From Palsa-1248 sp963737835 (GTDB taxonomy: Bacteria; Gemmatimonadota; Gemmatimonadetes; Gemmatimonadales; Gemmatimonadaceae), in assembly GCA_963737835.1 (NCBI GenBank), contig CAVTUH010000001.1:3348001-3412000 (forward strand): DNA of 64,000 bases, in the 5' to 3' direction. The position numbers and the translations under genes are program-made. The notes under the pieces are model-generated. The model was not told the origin of the DNA. It searched no databases and saw only the letters and a program-made list of their open reading frames with translations. Shown here in pieces: positions 17,434 to 25,743 of the stretch (position 1 is the stretch's first letter; the number at the start of each line of letters is the position of its first letter).

Positions 17434-18240
17434 ATGTCCATCCTCGTGGAGACACGCCAACTCACCCGCCGATTCGGAGAGCTGGTCGCGGTGGACCACA
17501 TTGATTTCACAATCACCCGTGAGACGATCTTCGGCCTGCTCGGCCCCAATGGAGCCGGCAAGTCGACGACGATCAAGATGCTGACCACGCTCTTGCCGCC
17601 AACCGAGGGGACGGCGTGGATCGCCGGTGTGGACATCCTGCAGCACCCGGCCTTGGTGCGCCGGCGCATCGGGTACGTCCCCCAGCTCGTTTCCGCCGAT
17701 GGCGCGCTCACCGGCTACGAAAACCTGCTCTTATCGGCGCGACTCTACGGCATTCCGCGCGCGGAGCGACGATCACGCATCGAGTCGGCGCTGATGGCCA
17801 TGGGGCTCTCCAATGCCGCCCGTCGCTTGGTGAACACGTACTCGGGCGGGATGATCCGGCGTCTTGAGCTGGCGCAGGCAACGCTGCACCGCCCGGAGTT
17901 CCTGATCCTCGATGAGCCGACGATCGGGCTCGACCCGGTCGCGCGGCACAGCGTGTGGGAGAGCCTGCTCACCGCGGTCCGTGATAGTGGGATGACCGTT
18001 CTCCTCACCACGCACGACATGGAGGAAGCCACCACGCTCTGCGGCAACGTTGCGCTCATGGAGCGAGGTCGGATTGCGGCAACTGGTACGCCCGCGGCGC
18101 TCGCCGCGTCGATCAGTCCGACTGCCACCCTAGAAGATGTGTTTACCCGATACACCGAGGCATCGCATGTCGAGCACGGCGACCGCACCTCGTTCCGCGC
18201 CGTCGGGAGCGAGCGTCGCACCGTTCAACGCCTGGGCTGA
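17434..18240 (+). CDS. ABC-2 type exporter, ATPase subunit (DrrA-like)
   Basis: A 268-residue ATPase that powers an ABC-2 exporter. Walker A is GPNGAGKST near residue 40, the signature is YSGGMIRRLELA, Walker B is LILDEPTIGLDP and the switch is TTHDMEEA. It belongs to the drug/daunorubicin (DrrA) or polysaccharide-type group, but the substrate cannot be told. Its C-terminal end overlaps the permease gene by 74 bases, which is long; about 25 residues after the usual family end (LEDVFTRYT) look like read-through of permease sequence. Confidence 0.92.
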   Translation: MSILVETRQLTRRFGELVAVDHIDFTITRETIFGLLGPNGAGKSTTIKMLTTLLPPTEGTAWIAGVDILQHPALVRRRIGYVPQLVSADGALTGYENLLLSARLYGIPRAERRSRIESALMAMGLSNAARRLVNTYSGGMIRRLELAQATLHRPEFLILDEPTIGLDPVARHSVWESLLTAVRDSGMTVLLTTHDMEEATTLCGNVALMERGRIAATGTPAALAASISPTATLEDVFTRYTEASHVEHGDRTSFRAVGSERRTVQRLG

Positions 18241-19012
18241 GCTCGAGCGATTCGCCACTCAAGCGTTTGCGATCGCGGACGCGGAGTGGCGCAAGCTGGC
18301 GCGTGACCCCACGGAGCTCTTTACGCGCGCCGTACAGCCGGCGCTGTGGCTCGTCGTCTTCGGCCAGGTCTTCACACGTCTGCACGCCATTCCCACCGGC
18401 TCATTGGGCTATGTCGCCTTCATGGCGCCCGGCGTGTTGGCGCAGAGCGTGCTGTTCAGCGCGATCTTCTACGGCATCGCCGTGATCTGGGAGCGGGACC
18501 TCGGCATCACGCACAAGATGCTCGTGAGCCCTGCCTCACGCGCCGCGATCGTCGTCGGCAAGGGGTTGGCAGCAGCCGCGCGGGGACTGGTCCAGGGTTT
18601 CATTGTCTCCGTGCTGGCGGTGCTACTCGGCGTCGCGATCCGAGCGGATGCAGTGAGCTTGGCGCTCCTCGTCGCGATCGTCGTGCTGGCATCGATGCTC
18701 TTTTCGACCTTTTCGTTGATCATCGCCTGCCTGGTCAAGACGCGCGAGCGGTTCATGGGCGTCGGCCAGCTCTTGACGATGCCGCTCTTCTTCGCGAGCA
18801 ACGCCATCTACCCTTTGGCCGTCATGCCCCATTGGCTGGCCATTATCTCCCGTATCAACCCGCTGACGTACGCTGTCAATGCGCTCCGCGTGCTCATGAT
18901 CCAAGGCGGTCAGAGCACCATGGGTCTCGGCACCGACGTCACGGTGCTCGTTGTCGTGACCCTGGGCTTCATCGCGGTCGCGGCCCGCTTGCTGCCCGTG
19001 CTCGTACGCTAA
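18167..19012 (+). CDS. ABC-2 type exporter, permease subunit (DrrB-like)
   Basis: A 281-residue membrane protein paired with the preceding ATPase. Six hydrophobic segments are visible, including LWLVVFGQVF, LGYVAFMAPGVLAQSVLFSAIFYGIAVI, GLVQGFIVSVLAVLLGVAI, LALLVAIVVLASMLFSTFSLIIACLV, FASNAIYPLAVMP and VLVVVTLGFIAVAARLLPVLV. ERDLGITHKMLVSPASR is the cytoplasmic coupling motif. NPLTYAVNALR matches the ABC-2 end motif. The start at 18167 lies inside the ATPase gene. Confidence 0.9.
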   Translation: MSSTATAPRSAPSGASVAPFNAWAELERFATQAFAIADAEWRKLARDPTELFTRAVQPALWLVVFGQVFTRLHAIPTGSLGYVAFMAPGVLAQSVLFSAIFYGIAVIWERDLGITHKMLVSPASRAAIVVGKGLAAAARGLVQGFIVSVLAVLLGVAIRADAVSLALLVAIVVLASMLFSTFSLIIACLVKTRERFMGVGQLLTMPLFFASNAIYPLAVMPHWLAIISRINPLTYAVNALRVLMIQGGQSTMGLGTDVTVLVVVTLGFIAVAARLLPVLVR

Positions 19013-19028
19013 GGGCGGTTGGGTCGAT

Positions 19029-19261
19029 GTGCCCCAGGCCGATCCGGTGGAGTCGCTCGTGGCTGATGCCGCCCTTCGGCAGATGCGGTCGGAGGGCCAG
19101 GACGTGCAGTGGTCGAGAGTTACGTGATGCCTGACAACCTGTCTTGCGTCTATCGGGCGCCCAACGAGCAAGCCGTGCGGGAGCACGCCAAACGGGGTGG
19201 GTTTCCCGCTGATCGGATCTCCGAAGTCAAGGAGGTGATTGATCCGACGACTGGCGAGTAG
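19029..19261 (+). pseudogene. DUF4242-family remnant with frame break
   Basis: Two frames together spell a DUF4242 protein: ADAALRQMRSEGQDVQW in the first (from a GTG at 19029) and VESYVMPDNLSCVYRAPNEQ...REHAKRGGFPADRISEVKEVIDPTTGE in the second. One missing G near 19112 (tggtc for tgggtc) would join them. The normal N-terminal strand of about 20-25 residues is not found upstream, where the permease gene ends, so the copy seems truncated as well as frameshifted. The 3' end overlaps the convergent Usp gene by 35 bases. The homology is recognised by eye. Confidence 0.65.
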
Positions 19262-20219
19262 CGGCGACCTTCTCGACGACTGGCACCACGAGCACTTTTG
19301 TGTGAGCAGCGCGAAGCACACCCGTCGCGACGCTGCCCACGATCATGCGACTGATGCACTCTCCCCCGTGGCTTCCAACGACAATGACGTCCGCCTGTAC
19401 CTCGGTGGCGCGCGCAACGAGCGAGTCGGCCGGGTAGCCTTTCATTGTGATGGTCTGAAGCAACACGGACGACGGCGCCCGAAGGGCATCGACAAACCGC
19501 GGCCACGCCTCACGAAGCTCGGTGCCATACGCCGACTCCCACGGCGTCGCCACGACGGCAGGTCCGACGGGAGGAGCGACGTGCACGAGATCGATCGCGA
19601 TGAGATCGGGAAAGAGCGATAATGCTAGTCGAGCTGCGCGGATGCTGGCGGGGCTGAAGTCGACGCCGATCACCGCACGACCAGCCGTCTTCGGTAGCTG
19701 CGGCGGAACAGCCAGCACTGGCACATCCGCCAGCCGGACGACTTTCAGCGCAATTTCACTTCCAAGAAGCCTGTGTGCGAGGTCGTGTCGACCGAGGCCA
19801 AGCACGATCACTCGAGCGTCGAGCTCGTGACCCCGGGCGGCGATCATGACGGGCGGCAAGCCCCCTCGGATCTCGATCGGCCACGTTCGCCCCCGGGGCG
19901 AGAAGCCGGTCACTTGTGTCGTGGCACGTTCGTGAAGCTCGGCCCGCATCGCTTCCGTCATCTCCGGAGAGACGGGAACCGGCACGTCGAAGCTGACCGT
20001 CGGCAACGGCTCGAGCACGCCCAGCACTCGCACCTCCCCTCCAAGTCGATCGGCGAGCATGCTCGCGACCTGGCAGGCAGACGTGTCTCCGGCTCGCCCA
20101 TCGATCGCCACCAGAATGGGTCCGCTCCCCCGCGCAGCGGTCTCCGTGCTTGGTGCCAGCGGGCGAGGGGCCGTTTCCTTCTCAGCCGGCGTTCCCACGG
20201 GTGTTGTCATCGTCGTCAT
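19227..20219 (-). CDS. Tandem universal stress protein
   Basis: Two Usp domains in about 330 residues. The first domain opens SGPILVAIDGRAGDTSACQVASMLADRLG; the second opens GRAVIGVDFSPASIRAARLAL. The second carries an intact ATP-binding signature, G-S-H-G then nine residues then G-S (VVGSHGGECISRMIVGSVATGVL). The ATG at 20219 has GGAGGG just upstream; a second in-frame ATG lies nine bases on. The N-terminal 35 residues are low-complexity. A perfect palindrome (20276-20295) lies in the promoter region shared with the divergent BON gene. Confidence 0.9.
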   Translation of the reverse strand: MTTMTTPVGTPAEKETAPRPLAPSTETAARGSGPILVAIDGRAGDTSACQVASMLADRLGGEVRVLGVLEPLPTVSFDVPVPVSPEMTEAMRAELHERATTQVTGFSPRGRTWPIEIRGGLPPVMIAARGHELDARVIVLGLGRHDLAHRLLGSEIALKVVRLADVPVLAVPPQLPKTAGRAVIGVDFSPASIRAARLALSLFPDLIAIDLVHVAPPVGPAVVATPWESAYGTELREAWPRFVDALRAPSSVLLQTITMKGYPADSLVARATEVQADVIVVGSHGGECISRMIVGSVATGVLRAAHTKVLVVPVVEKVAATRQSSDQSPP

Positions 20220-20275
20220 TGAGCGCCCTCCCGTCGTCGGATCGCGAAGTTGAGTTTGCGCCGATCCTACCATCG

Positions 20276-20295
20276 GGCTTGGCACCTGCCAAGCC
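20276..20295. promoter_or_regulatory. Perfect 20-bp palindrome, candidate operator
   Basis: The sequence ggcttggca-cc-tgccaagcc is a perfect 9-2-9 inverted repeat, 57 bases upstream of the Usp start and between divergent genes. Because it lies between two starts and not after a stop, an operator is more likely than a terminator. The cognate factor is unknown. Confidence 0.55.
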
Positions 20296-20486
20296 ACGGC
20301 CCGCGCTGCGTTTGTCGAAAGACTAGATGTTTGACGGAGATCGTCTGTCGGGGATCGTTGGACAACGCGTGGTGGCTTTCTTTGCGCCCAGGTCGCGCCG
20401 CGGATCAGTCAGCGGATCCCCCACACGGATCGGGATGATCGCCGACACTGGCCGCCTGCTGCGACGTCCATCTTTCACGATGGGAG

Positions 20487-20503
20487 TGGACCGGGTTGGT
20501 CCA
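20487..20503. promoter_or_regulatory. TGGACC-N5-GGTCCA inverted repeat upstream of the BON gene
   Basis: A perfect six-base inverted repeat with a five-base centre, ending 38 bases before the ATG of the BON gene. The position and symmetry suit binding by a dimeric regulator such as the NarL-type protein encoded at 35876. No second exact copy was found by eye. Confidence 0.35.
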
Positions 20504-20541
20504 GCGACACATATCGTGAACCAGGGACAAAGGGAGGTTAT

Positions 20542-21198
20542 ATGCTGACCGATCTGCAACTGCAGCAGAATGTCATCGCCGAACTGCGCTGGGAGCCCAG
20601 CGTGGACGCGGCAGGCATTGGCGTGAGGGTCGAAGACGGGGTGGTCACCCTGGACGGGAATGTAGGCACCTATCCGCAGAAGGTTGCGGCTGAGCGCGCC
20701 GTCCAACGCGTTGCGGGCGTCGCAGCGGTCGCCGACGAGTTGACGGTCGCGCTGCCCGGCGACTACAAGAGAGATGATACGGACGTTGCACGTGCAGCGG
20801 CTAATGCACTTGCGGCCGATATCGAAGTGCCGGACGGGGTGAAGGTCGTCGTCCGGCAAGGTTGGCTGACGCTGGAAGGGAAGGTGAGTTGGTATTTCGA
20901 AAGCGTCGCTGCTGCGCGGGCCGTTCGCGCTCTCGCGGGGGTGCGTGGCGTGACGAATCAGATCGAGGTTGTTCAGCCCGCTACGCCTGACCCAACCGTC
21001 GTGAAAGCGGCTATTGAAGCTGCCCTTACGCGCAACGTGCAACTCGACGCGAAGAAGATCGAGGTGGCAGCCGGTGGAGGTACGGTCACGCTGAAGGGCG
21101 CGGTGCGATCGTGGGCCGAGCGTGACGACGCCGAGCGGGCAGCATGGAATGCACCCGGCGTGTGGTTCGTGAAGGACGAGCTGGCGGTAAAGATCTAA
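20542..21198 (+). CDS. Triple BON-domain protein
   Basis: A 218-residue protein built of three BON domains (about 3-70, 78-145 and 150-217), each with the pattern V-x-V-x-x-G-x-V-T-L-x-G-x-V (VRVEDGVVTLDGNV, VVVRQGWLTLEGKV, VAAGGGTVTLKGAV). BON domains bind membranes or periplasmic partners in OsmY, but no signal peptide is visible here, so a cytoplasmic place is suggested. A strong AGGGAGG site precedes the ATG. A two-domain relative lies at 30452-30940. Confidence 0.9.
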   Translation: MLTDLQLQQNVIAELRWEPSVDAAGIGVRVEDGVVTLDGNVGTYPQKVAAERAVQRVAGVAAVADELTVALPGDYKRDDTDVARAAANALAADIEVPDGVKVVVRQGWLTLEGKVSWYFESVAAARAVRALAGVRGVTNQIEVVQPATPDPTVVKAAIEAALTRNVQLDAKKIEVAAGGGTVTLKGAVRSWAERDDAERAAWNAPGVWFVKDELAVKI

Positions 21199-21242
21199 GG
21201 GCCTCTCAAGGTCAGGCCCGAAGGTCGTCGGTGTTTCAGTGG

Positions 21243-21284
21243 GCAACGGGATCGGGAGCGAGGGCGGCTTCCCCATCCCGTTGC
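21243..21284. terminator. Strong hairpin between convergent genes
   Basis: Inverted repeat gcaacgggat (21243-21252) and atcccgttgc (21275-21284), ten base pairs around a 22-base loop. It lies between the ends of the BON gene and the convergent minus-strand lipoprotein gene and may end transcription from both sides. There is no clear run of T after it. Confidence 0.45.
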
Positions 21285-21329
21285 TCCGTTTCGCACCCGG
21301 TCGTTCGGAATCGCGTCGTTCGCCCATTC

Positions 21330-22757
21330 CTAATGTCGAGCGAGCGGCCGAGTTGCGTATCTGTGGTCGTCGACTCCGCCGCTTTGCTCTTGCACGTCGG
21401 CCCGGATAGCCGCGAGGATGGATGCGAAGAATGCGTTCTCCTCCGCCAGTGCATCGCCCGAGAAGGGCACCGTGACGGCGCTCACCAAGCCGGCTAATGA
21501 GCGCACGATCGGGCTCTCTTCCACGATCAGCACACCGCGTCTCTGCAGTGTCGTCTGAGGCCCGACGGTGTCGCTGACCACAATCTCGTAGCGCGCACCG
21601 CCGTCCGCGAATGGGCGAGCGAGTGACGACTTGATCAGTTGATCCAGTGCCAAGGGGAAATCCCATGTCGGCTCCTGGTGGAACGTGAACCGCCACCCGC
21701 GCGTGTGTTCCGCGCGCAGAAGCTCGATCTGACTGGAGAGGTCGCGGGCGCCAAGTGAGAACATGAAGACCTTTGTCGACACATCGGCGTGAAGGACCAG
21801 CGAATTCGGCATCCCCCGCGCTGGGCCGTCCAACGGGGCAAAGTGTCCGTCCCGCGTGGCCGCGACGTCCATTGAGAAACGCGCGCCATCGAAATCGATC
21901 CGCCCCCACTCCGCATTGTCGGCGTCGGTGACGACACAATGAATACGGGTGGGTGCAAGGACTCGCGATAAGGCATTCGCATACGCCGGATATGCCACCG
22001 CAAGCTGGTCGATATGCACCCCCATGACGAGTCGTATGCGCGTCGGCAAATCCCGCATCTGCTTGGTGTCGACACTATCGAGAGAAACCAGCTGTCCCAG
22101 TACCGCGCCTGCGCGCGCATACCGAGTCCGCGTCATCGCGCGAAGGGTCCGACCCGGAGTGCGAGCGGCCTCGGCGAGTACCGTGCTGACGGCCCGATCG
22201 AGATCCGTCGTGGCGATGGAACCGAGGGTTTGCTCGATCAACGTAGTCCAGCGGAAGTCCCGTCTTGTCAGACGTTCCAAGCGGATATCGCGGCGCGACG
22301 CGCCGAGTTCGACGGGTGCGGCCGTGTCCGGCATCACGACATAGTGGTCGCCCAGAAAACGGCCGGTGATGGTAAATCGCCGTATCTGCGCCTCGCTGCC
22401 CGTCCACATCGACGAGTCTGTGTAGACGGCAGACGGCACGAGCGTCGATCGATCGAGCTTCTCGCTTGTCGCGGCGACAGCAGGAGTGAACTCAACGTCG
22501 GTGTACGTCCGTTGGATGCTCGCGAGCAAATCATCCAACCTCCGTCCGCCCCCAGCTGGTGTCGGACCCAATTCCGCTGGTGCGAGCGTGCAGGCGGCCG
22601 CTATCAGGCCGGTCAACACAACCACTCGCGCCGCACTGAGGAGGCTGCGGCGTTCTTGAACCGGTATCGAACGCGTCGTGGAACGCCCCCGACACCAAAC
22701 TGCGAAGATCGGGTGGTGCTGGCGTCCAGCCGGGCGCGTCTGCTGCAAGTGCGACAT
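21330..22757 (-). CDS. Unknown protein with lipoprotein-like N-terminal segment
   Basis: A 475-residue protein with no domain that I recognise. A hydrophobic segment ending in Cys (RVVVLTGLIAAACTLAP, about residues 44-60) looks like a lipoprotein signal, but it lies 40 residues in, so the true start is probably later than the ATG at 22757; no ATG, GTG or TTG stands at a better place. The rest is soluble with many beta-type stretches. It lies downstream of the P-type ATPase on the same strand, 256 bases away. Function is not assigned. Confidence 0.65.
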   Translation of the reverse strand: MSHLQQTRPAGRQHHPIFAVWCRGRSTTRSIPVQERRSLLSAARVVVLTGLIAAACTLAPAELGPTPAGGGRRLDDLLASIQRTYTDVEFTPAVAATSEKLDRSTLVPSAVYTDSSMWTGSEAQIRRFTITGRFLGDHYVVMPDTAAPVELGASRRDIRLERLTRRDFRWTTLIEQTLGSIATTDLDRAVSTVLAEAARTPGRTLRAMTRTRYARAGAVLGQLVSLDSVDTKQMRDLPTRIRLVMGVHIDQLAVAYPAYANALSRVLAPTRIHCVVTDADNAEWGRIDFDGARFSMDVAATRDGHFAPLDGPARGMPNSLVLHADVSTKVFMFSLGARDLSSQIELLRAEHTRGWRFTFHQEPTWDFPLALDQLIKSSLARPFADGGARYEIVVSDTVGPQTTLQRRGVLIVEESPIVRSLAGLVSAVTVPFSGDALAEENAFFASILAAIRADVQEQSGGVDDHRYATRPLARH

Positions 22758-23013
22758 CTCGAGCTCGAACGTTTGGACCAGTCAAGATGCCACCCGGTGA
22801 TCACGCAGGTGTCGGGTAATGCCTGATGTGGTTGATGATTTGTGAAATAACCGAGGAGCTCGTCGCAGCGCACTGTGACGAGCCCTCGATGGTGTGAGTT
22901 CGCCAACCACAAAACGCCAGCCCCCAACCCGATTGCGCTCCCGACAGTGTGTCAGGTCGATCCCGACCTCACGTTCGGTGCATGAGGTCTCTTGCGGCGG
23001 CTGGCCTCAAGGG

Positions 23014-24873
23014 TCATGCGCTCGCTCGCAGGGCGTTCAAGATTACCGCGACGTCAATGCACTCCTGCAAGACTGCGCCGACCGCGGGAGGGATATAGCC
23101 AAGCGCGGCGATGACCATCGCCACGCCGCTCAAGCCGAGCCCTGCCCAAATACTCTGGCGTGCGATCCGCAGTGTGCGCCGACTGATCTGGATCGCATCG
23201 GCGACGCGGGTGACGTCATCAGTCAGAATCACGACGTCGGCTGCTTCGGCGCTGATGCCACCGCCATGCCCCGCCAGCGCCACCCCCACACTCGCGGTGC
23301 TAAGCGCCGGCGCATCGTTGGTTCCGTCGCCCACCATCATCACAACCACGCCGCGCTCGACCAGCTCACGCACCGTGCGCACCTTGTCTTCCGGCAGCAA
23401 GTCGCCGCGCGCTTCTTCAATGCCTACGGCTTCGGCTACGTCCTGGGTATAACGTGCCTGATCACCGGAGAGGAGCATTGTCCGCTCGATGCCCAACCCG
23501 CGCAGATCGGCGAACAGCGTTGCCAGCCTCGGGCGAAGCTGATCCGCAAAATCGATAACGCCAGCCGGCCGTGCATCGACGGAAACGTACGCCCGGAGCC
23601 CCGCTCGCCCTTCGCTCCGCGGCAGGCTCGGACCGGCGTCGTCTCGCTCAGCCAGTACAAACGAACGCGATCCGACAGCGACGCGGTGGCCCTCGACCAT
23701 GCCTGACACGCCTGAACCCGATGTCTCGATAACTCCGGCCGCCTCCGGGACAGGAATGCTTCGATCCACAGCGGCGGCGACCACGCTACGGGCCAGGAGG
23801 TGTCCGGACCCTTGCTCCACGCCCGCTGCTAGCCGTAGGATCTCGCGCTCGTCGCGCCGGTCGAGAGCCGAAACGCGAGACACCGTCGGTGTCCCGACCG
23901 TGAGGGTCCCTGTCTTGTCAAAGACCGCAACAGCGACGCTCGCCAGCTGCTCGAGCGCACCTCCGTTGCGGACGATGATATGTCGACGGGCGGCTCGATT
24001 GATGCCCCCGATGACGGCGACCGGAGTCGCGAGGATGAGCGGGCAGGGAGTCGCTACGACCAGCACCGCTAACACGCGCAGCGGGTTGCGTTCGATGAGG
24101 TATGCCACTGCGCAGACGGCAAGCGTCAGCGGAGTGAACCATATGGCGTACCGGTCGGCTACACGTTGGAGCGGGGACTTACTCGCCTGGGCCGAGCGCA
24201 CGAGCTCGACGATGCGCGCGTACTGACTCTCCCGAGCGAGCGCGGAGGCCCGCAGCGTGAGCGGACCTTCTTGATTGACGGCGCCACTCATGAGATGAGT
24301 CCCCGAGATGGCCGAGATCGGCACGGGTTCACCGGTGAGACGTGACACGTCGACGTGGGAGTGACCCTCAGTGACGATCCCGTCGCAGGGTACGATCTCC
24401 CCCGGACGCACGAGCAGCATGTCGCCGACCTGCACCTGATCGACCGCGATGTCTTCGAGGCCTGCACCTCGGAGGCGATGCGCCTGTCGTGGAGCGGCTT
24501 GCTCGAGCGCGCGGACCGCCGCCGACGCTCGACCCTCGGCGAACCGCTCCAGCGCCTCACCGCCGCTTTGCATCAGCACGATGACGAGCCCAGCGAACGG
24601 CTGGGTCAGCACGGCTGCGCCGATGATCGCCAGCGTAGCCACGACGTCGCTCGCGAACTGGCCGGCAAACATCTCCCGGACAGACTGCCAAACTACCGGC
24701 AAGCCGGTCACGACCAGCGCGACGAACCAGATGCGGTCTGCGAGCCTGGGATCGGCACCCCAGAGCCGCAGGATCAAACCTGCAATGATCCCGGCAACGG
24801 CGGCGGCGGGTAGTCCGAACGCGCGCACCCGGAAAGCCAGCCGGTCGAGACCGATCGTGGACTGTACCTCCAC
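23014..24873 (-). CDS. Heavy-metal P1B-type ATPase with TPC motif
   Basis: A 619-residue metal-transporting ATPase. The transmembrane metal site reads TPCPL, not the CPC or SPC of the common Cu/Zn pumps. The phosphorylation motif is DKTGT, the hinge is GDGTNDAPAL, and TGEPVPIS marks the actuator domain. No N-terminal metal-binding domain is present. The usual His-Pro of the nucleotide domain reads His-Leu here (GSGHLLAR). The GTG start at 24873 is fixed only by frame and homology. The metal cannot be told from the sequence. Confidence 0.92.
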   Translation of the reverse strand: MEVQSTIGLDRLAFRVRAFGLPAAAVAGIIAGLILRLWGADPRLADRIWFVALVVTGLPVVWQSVREMFAGQFASDVVATLAIIGAAVLTQPFAGLVIVLMQSGGEALERFAEGRASAAVRALEQAAPRQAHRLRGAGLEDIAVDQVQVGDMLLVRPGEIVPCDGIVTEGHSHVDVSRLTGEPVPISAISGTHLMSGAVNQEGPLTLRASALARESQYARIVELVRSAQASKSPLQRVADRYAIWFTPLTLAVCAVAYLIERNPLRVLAVLVVATPCPLILATPVAVIGGINRAARRHIIVRNGGALEQLASVAVAVFDKTGTLTVGTPTVSRVSALDRRDEREILRLAAGVEQGSGHLLARSVVAAAVDRSIPVPEAAGVIETSGSGVSGMVEGHRVAVGSRSFVLAERDDAGPSLPRSEGRAGLRAYVSVDARPAGVIDFADQLRPRLATLFADLRGLGIERTMLLSGDQARYTQDVAEAVGIEEARGDLLPEDKVRTVRELVERGVVVMMVGDGTNDAPALSTASVGVALAGHGGGISAEAADVVILTDDVTRVADAIQISRRTLRIARQSIWAGLGLSGVAMVIAALGYIPPAVGAVLQECIDVAVILNALRASA

Positions 24874-24915
24874 CTGGACGTTACAGGCGTCGCACGAGCA
24901 TTGATCGGTCCCCGA

Positions 24916-25570
24916 TCACCGTGTCGCGACGATCGGCTCAGGCGGGCGGCCAGGGAAACGAGCGATCACCGCCGTTACCACTGACGACAGCTTGCTCGCA
25001 TACTTGGCCGGATCGGTCGGCACGTCGGTGCGCCCTACACCCCGCCAGAGAAGGTGGCGACTATCGCGGTCCAGAACGTCAATGATAACCGTGCCCTGCT
25101 CGTACTCATAGGTGCTTGGATGATACGGCAAGCTCTGCTCAGGGGTCAGGCCGATCTTGGGGTCCCAGAACGGGTAGCCGTAGTCATAGTCCGTAACGAC
25201 CAGCGTGCGGTATGCGCCGACATAGTAGGCGATCACCAGATCCGCACTGTCACGCGCGTGCGCATAGCCGCGGGCCATCAACTCCTTCGCGATCTGGCGT
25301 CGGATCTCGCGTCCCGAGATCGAGCTTTCGAGCATTGGATCATCGAGCGTTGGGGCGTCGGGCTGCACTGCGCGACTTGCTGGCATCGGAAGAAAACGGA
25401 AACTCCGTTGCGTGGCGAACGAGGCATCGCGGGACTGTATGCTGGCAACGTGGAGGCTGTCCCGTTGCCAAGCAACCAGCCAGTGGCAACAGCGCGACCC
25501 ATGTTGCGAGTACCGCCGACCGTCGCGCAGCGTGGACACTGAGAGTATGATGGCGCCTGTTGGTCAACAT
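24916..25570 (-). CDS. DUF4136 lipoprotein, frameshifted after the signal peptide
   Basis: Envelope lipoprotein of the DUF4136 family. One frame, from the ATG at 25570, encodes the signal peptide and lipobox (VLATWVALLPLAGC). The mature domain lies in the next frame, from about 25461: DSLHVASIQSRDASFATQRSFRFLP, then ADLVIAYYVGAYRTLVVTDYDYGYPFW and GTVIIDVLDRDSRHLLWRG. Removing one G from the GGG at 25461-25463 joins both into a normal protein of about 215 residues. The frame used by a naive caller starts at 25539 and lacks the signal peptide. Confidence 0.8.
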
Positions 25571-25743
25571 ATATGCCTCGTCGTAGCGTGGCTTTGCATT
25601 GCACCTTCGTTTGAGCCTCGCCACCAACTTCGCAACTAGTTGAATCAATGCCAACGGGCGCTTGGCTGACTTCGGGTCGGGGAAGTGCTGACAGTTAGCG
25701 TGACAAGCGTCTTACCCACCGGCCACGTGACATCGGATAGGGA

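Larger units (their letters stand above)
20220..20541. other. Divergent intergenic region with two palindromes
   Basis: No gene is seen here. The region separates the minus-strand Usp gene from the plus-strand BON gene and holds the two palindromes listed separately (20276-20295 and 20487-20503). Short open frames across it have no protein-like composition. Confidence 0.7.

Noticed and set aside
20323..21939. 538-residue open frame on the minus strand across the BON gene
   Set aside because: It crosses a well-supported BON gene, the terminator hairpin and part of the next gene; no domain is seen.
22820..22927. String NHQPHQAL resembling the end of IS3-type integrases
   Set aside because: Only about ten residues match, no DDE motif or inverted repeats lie nearby; chance is likely.
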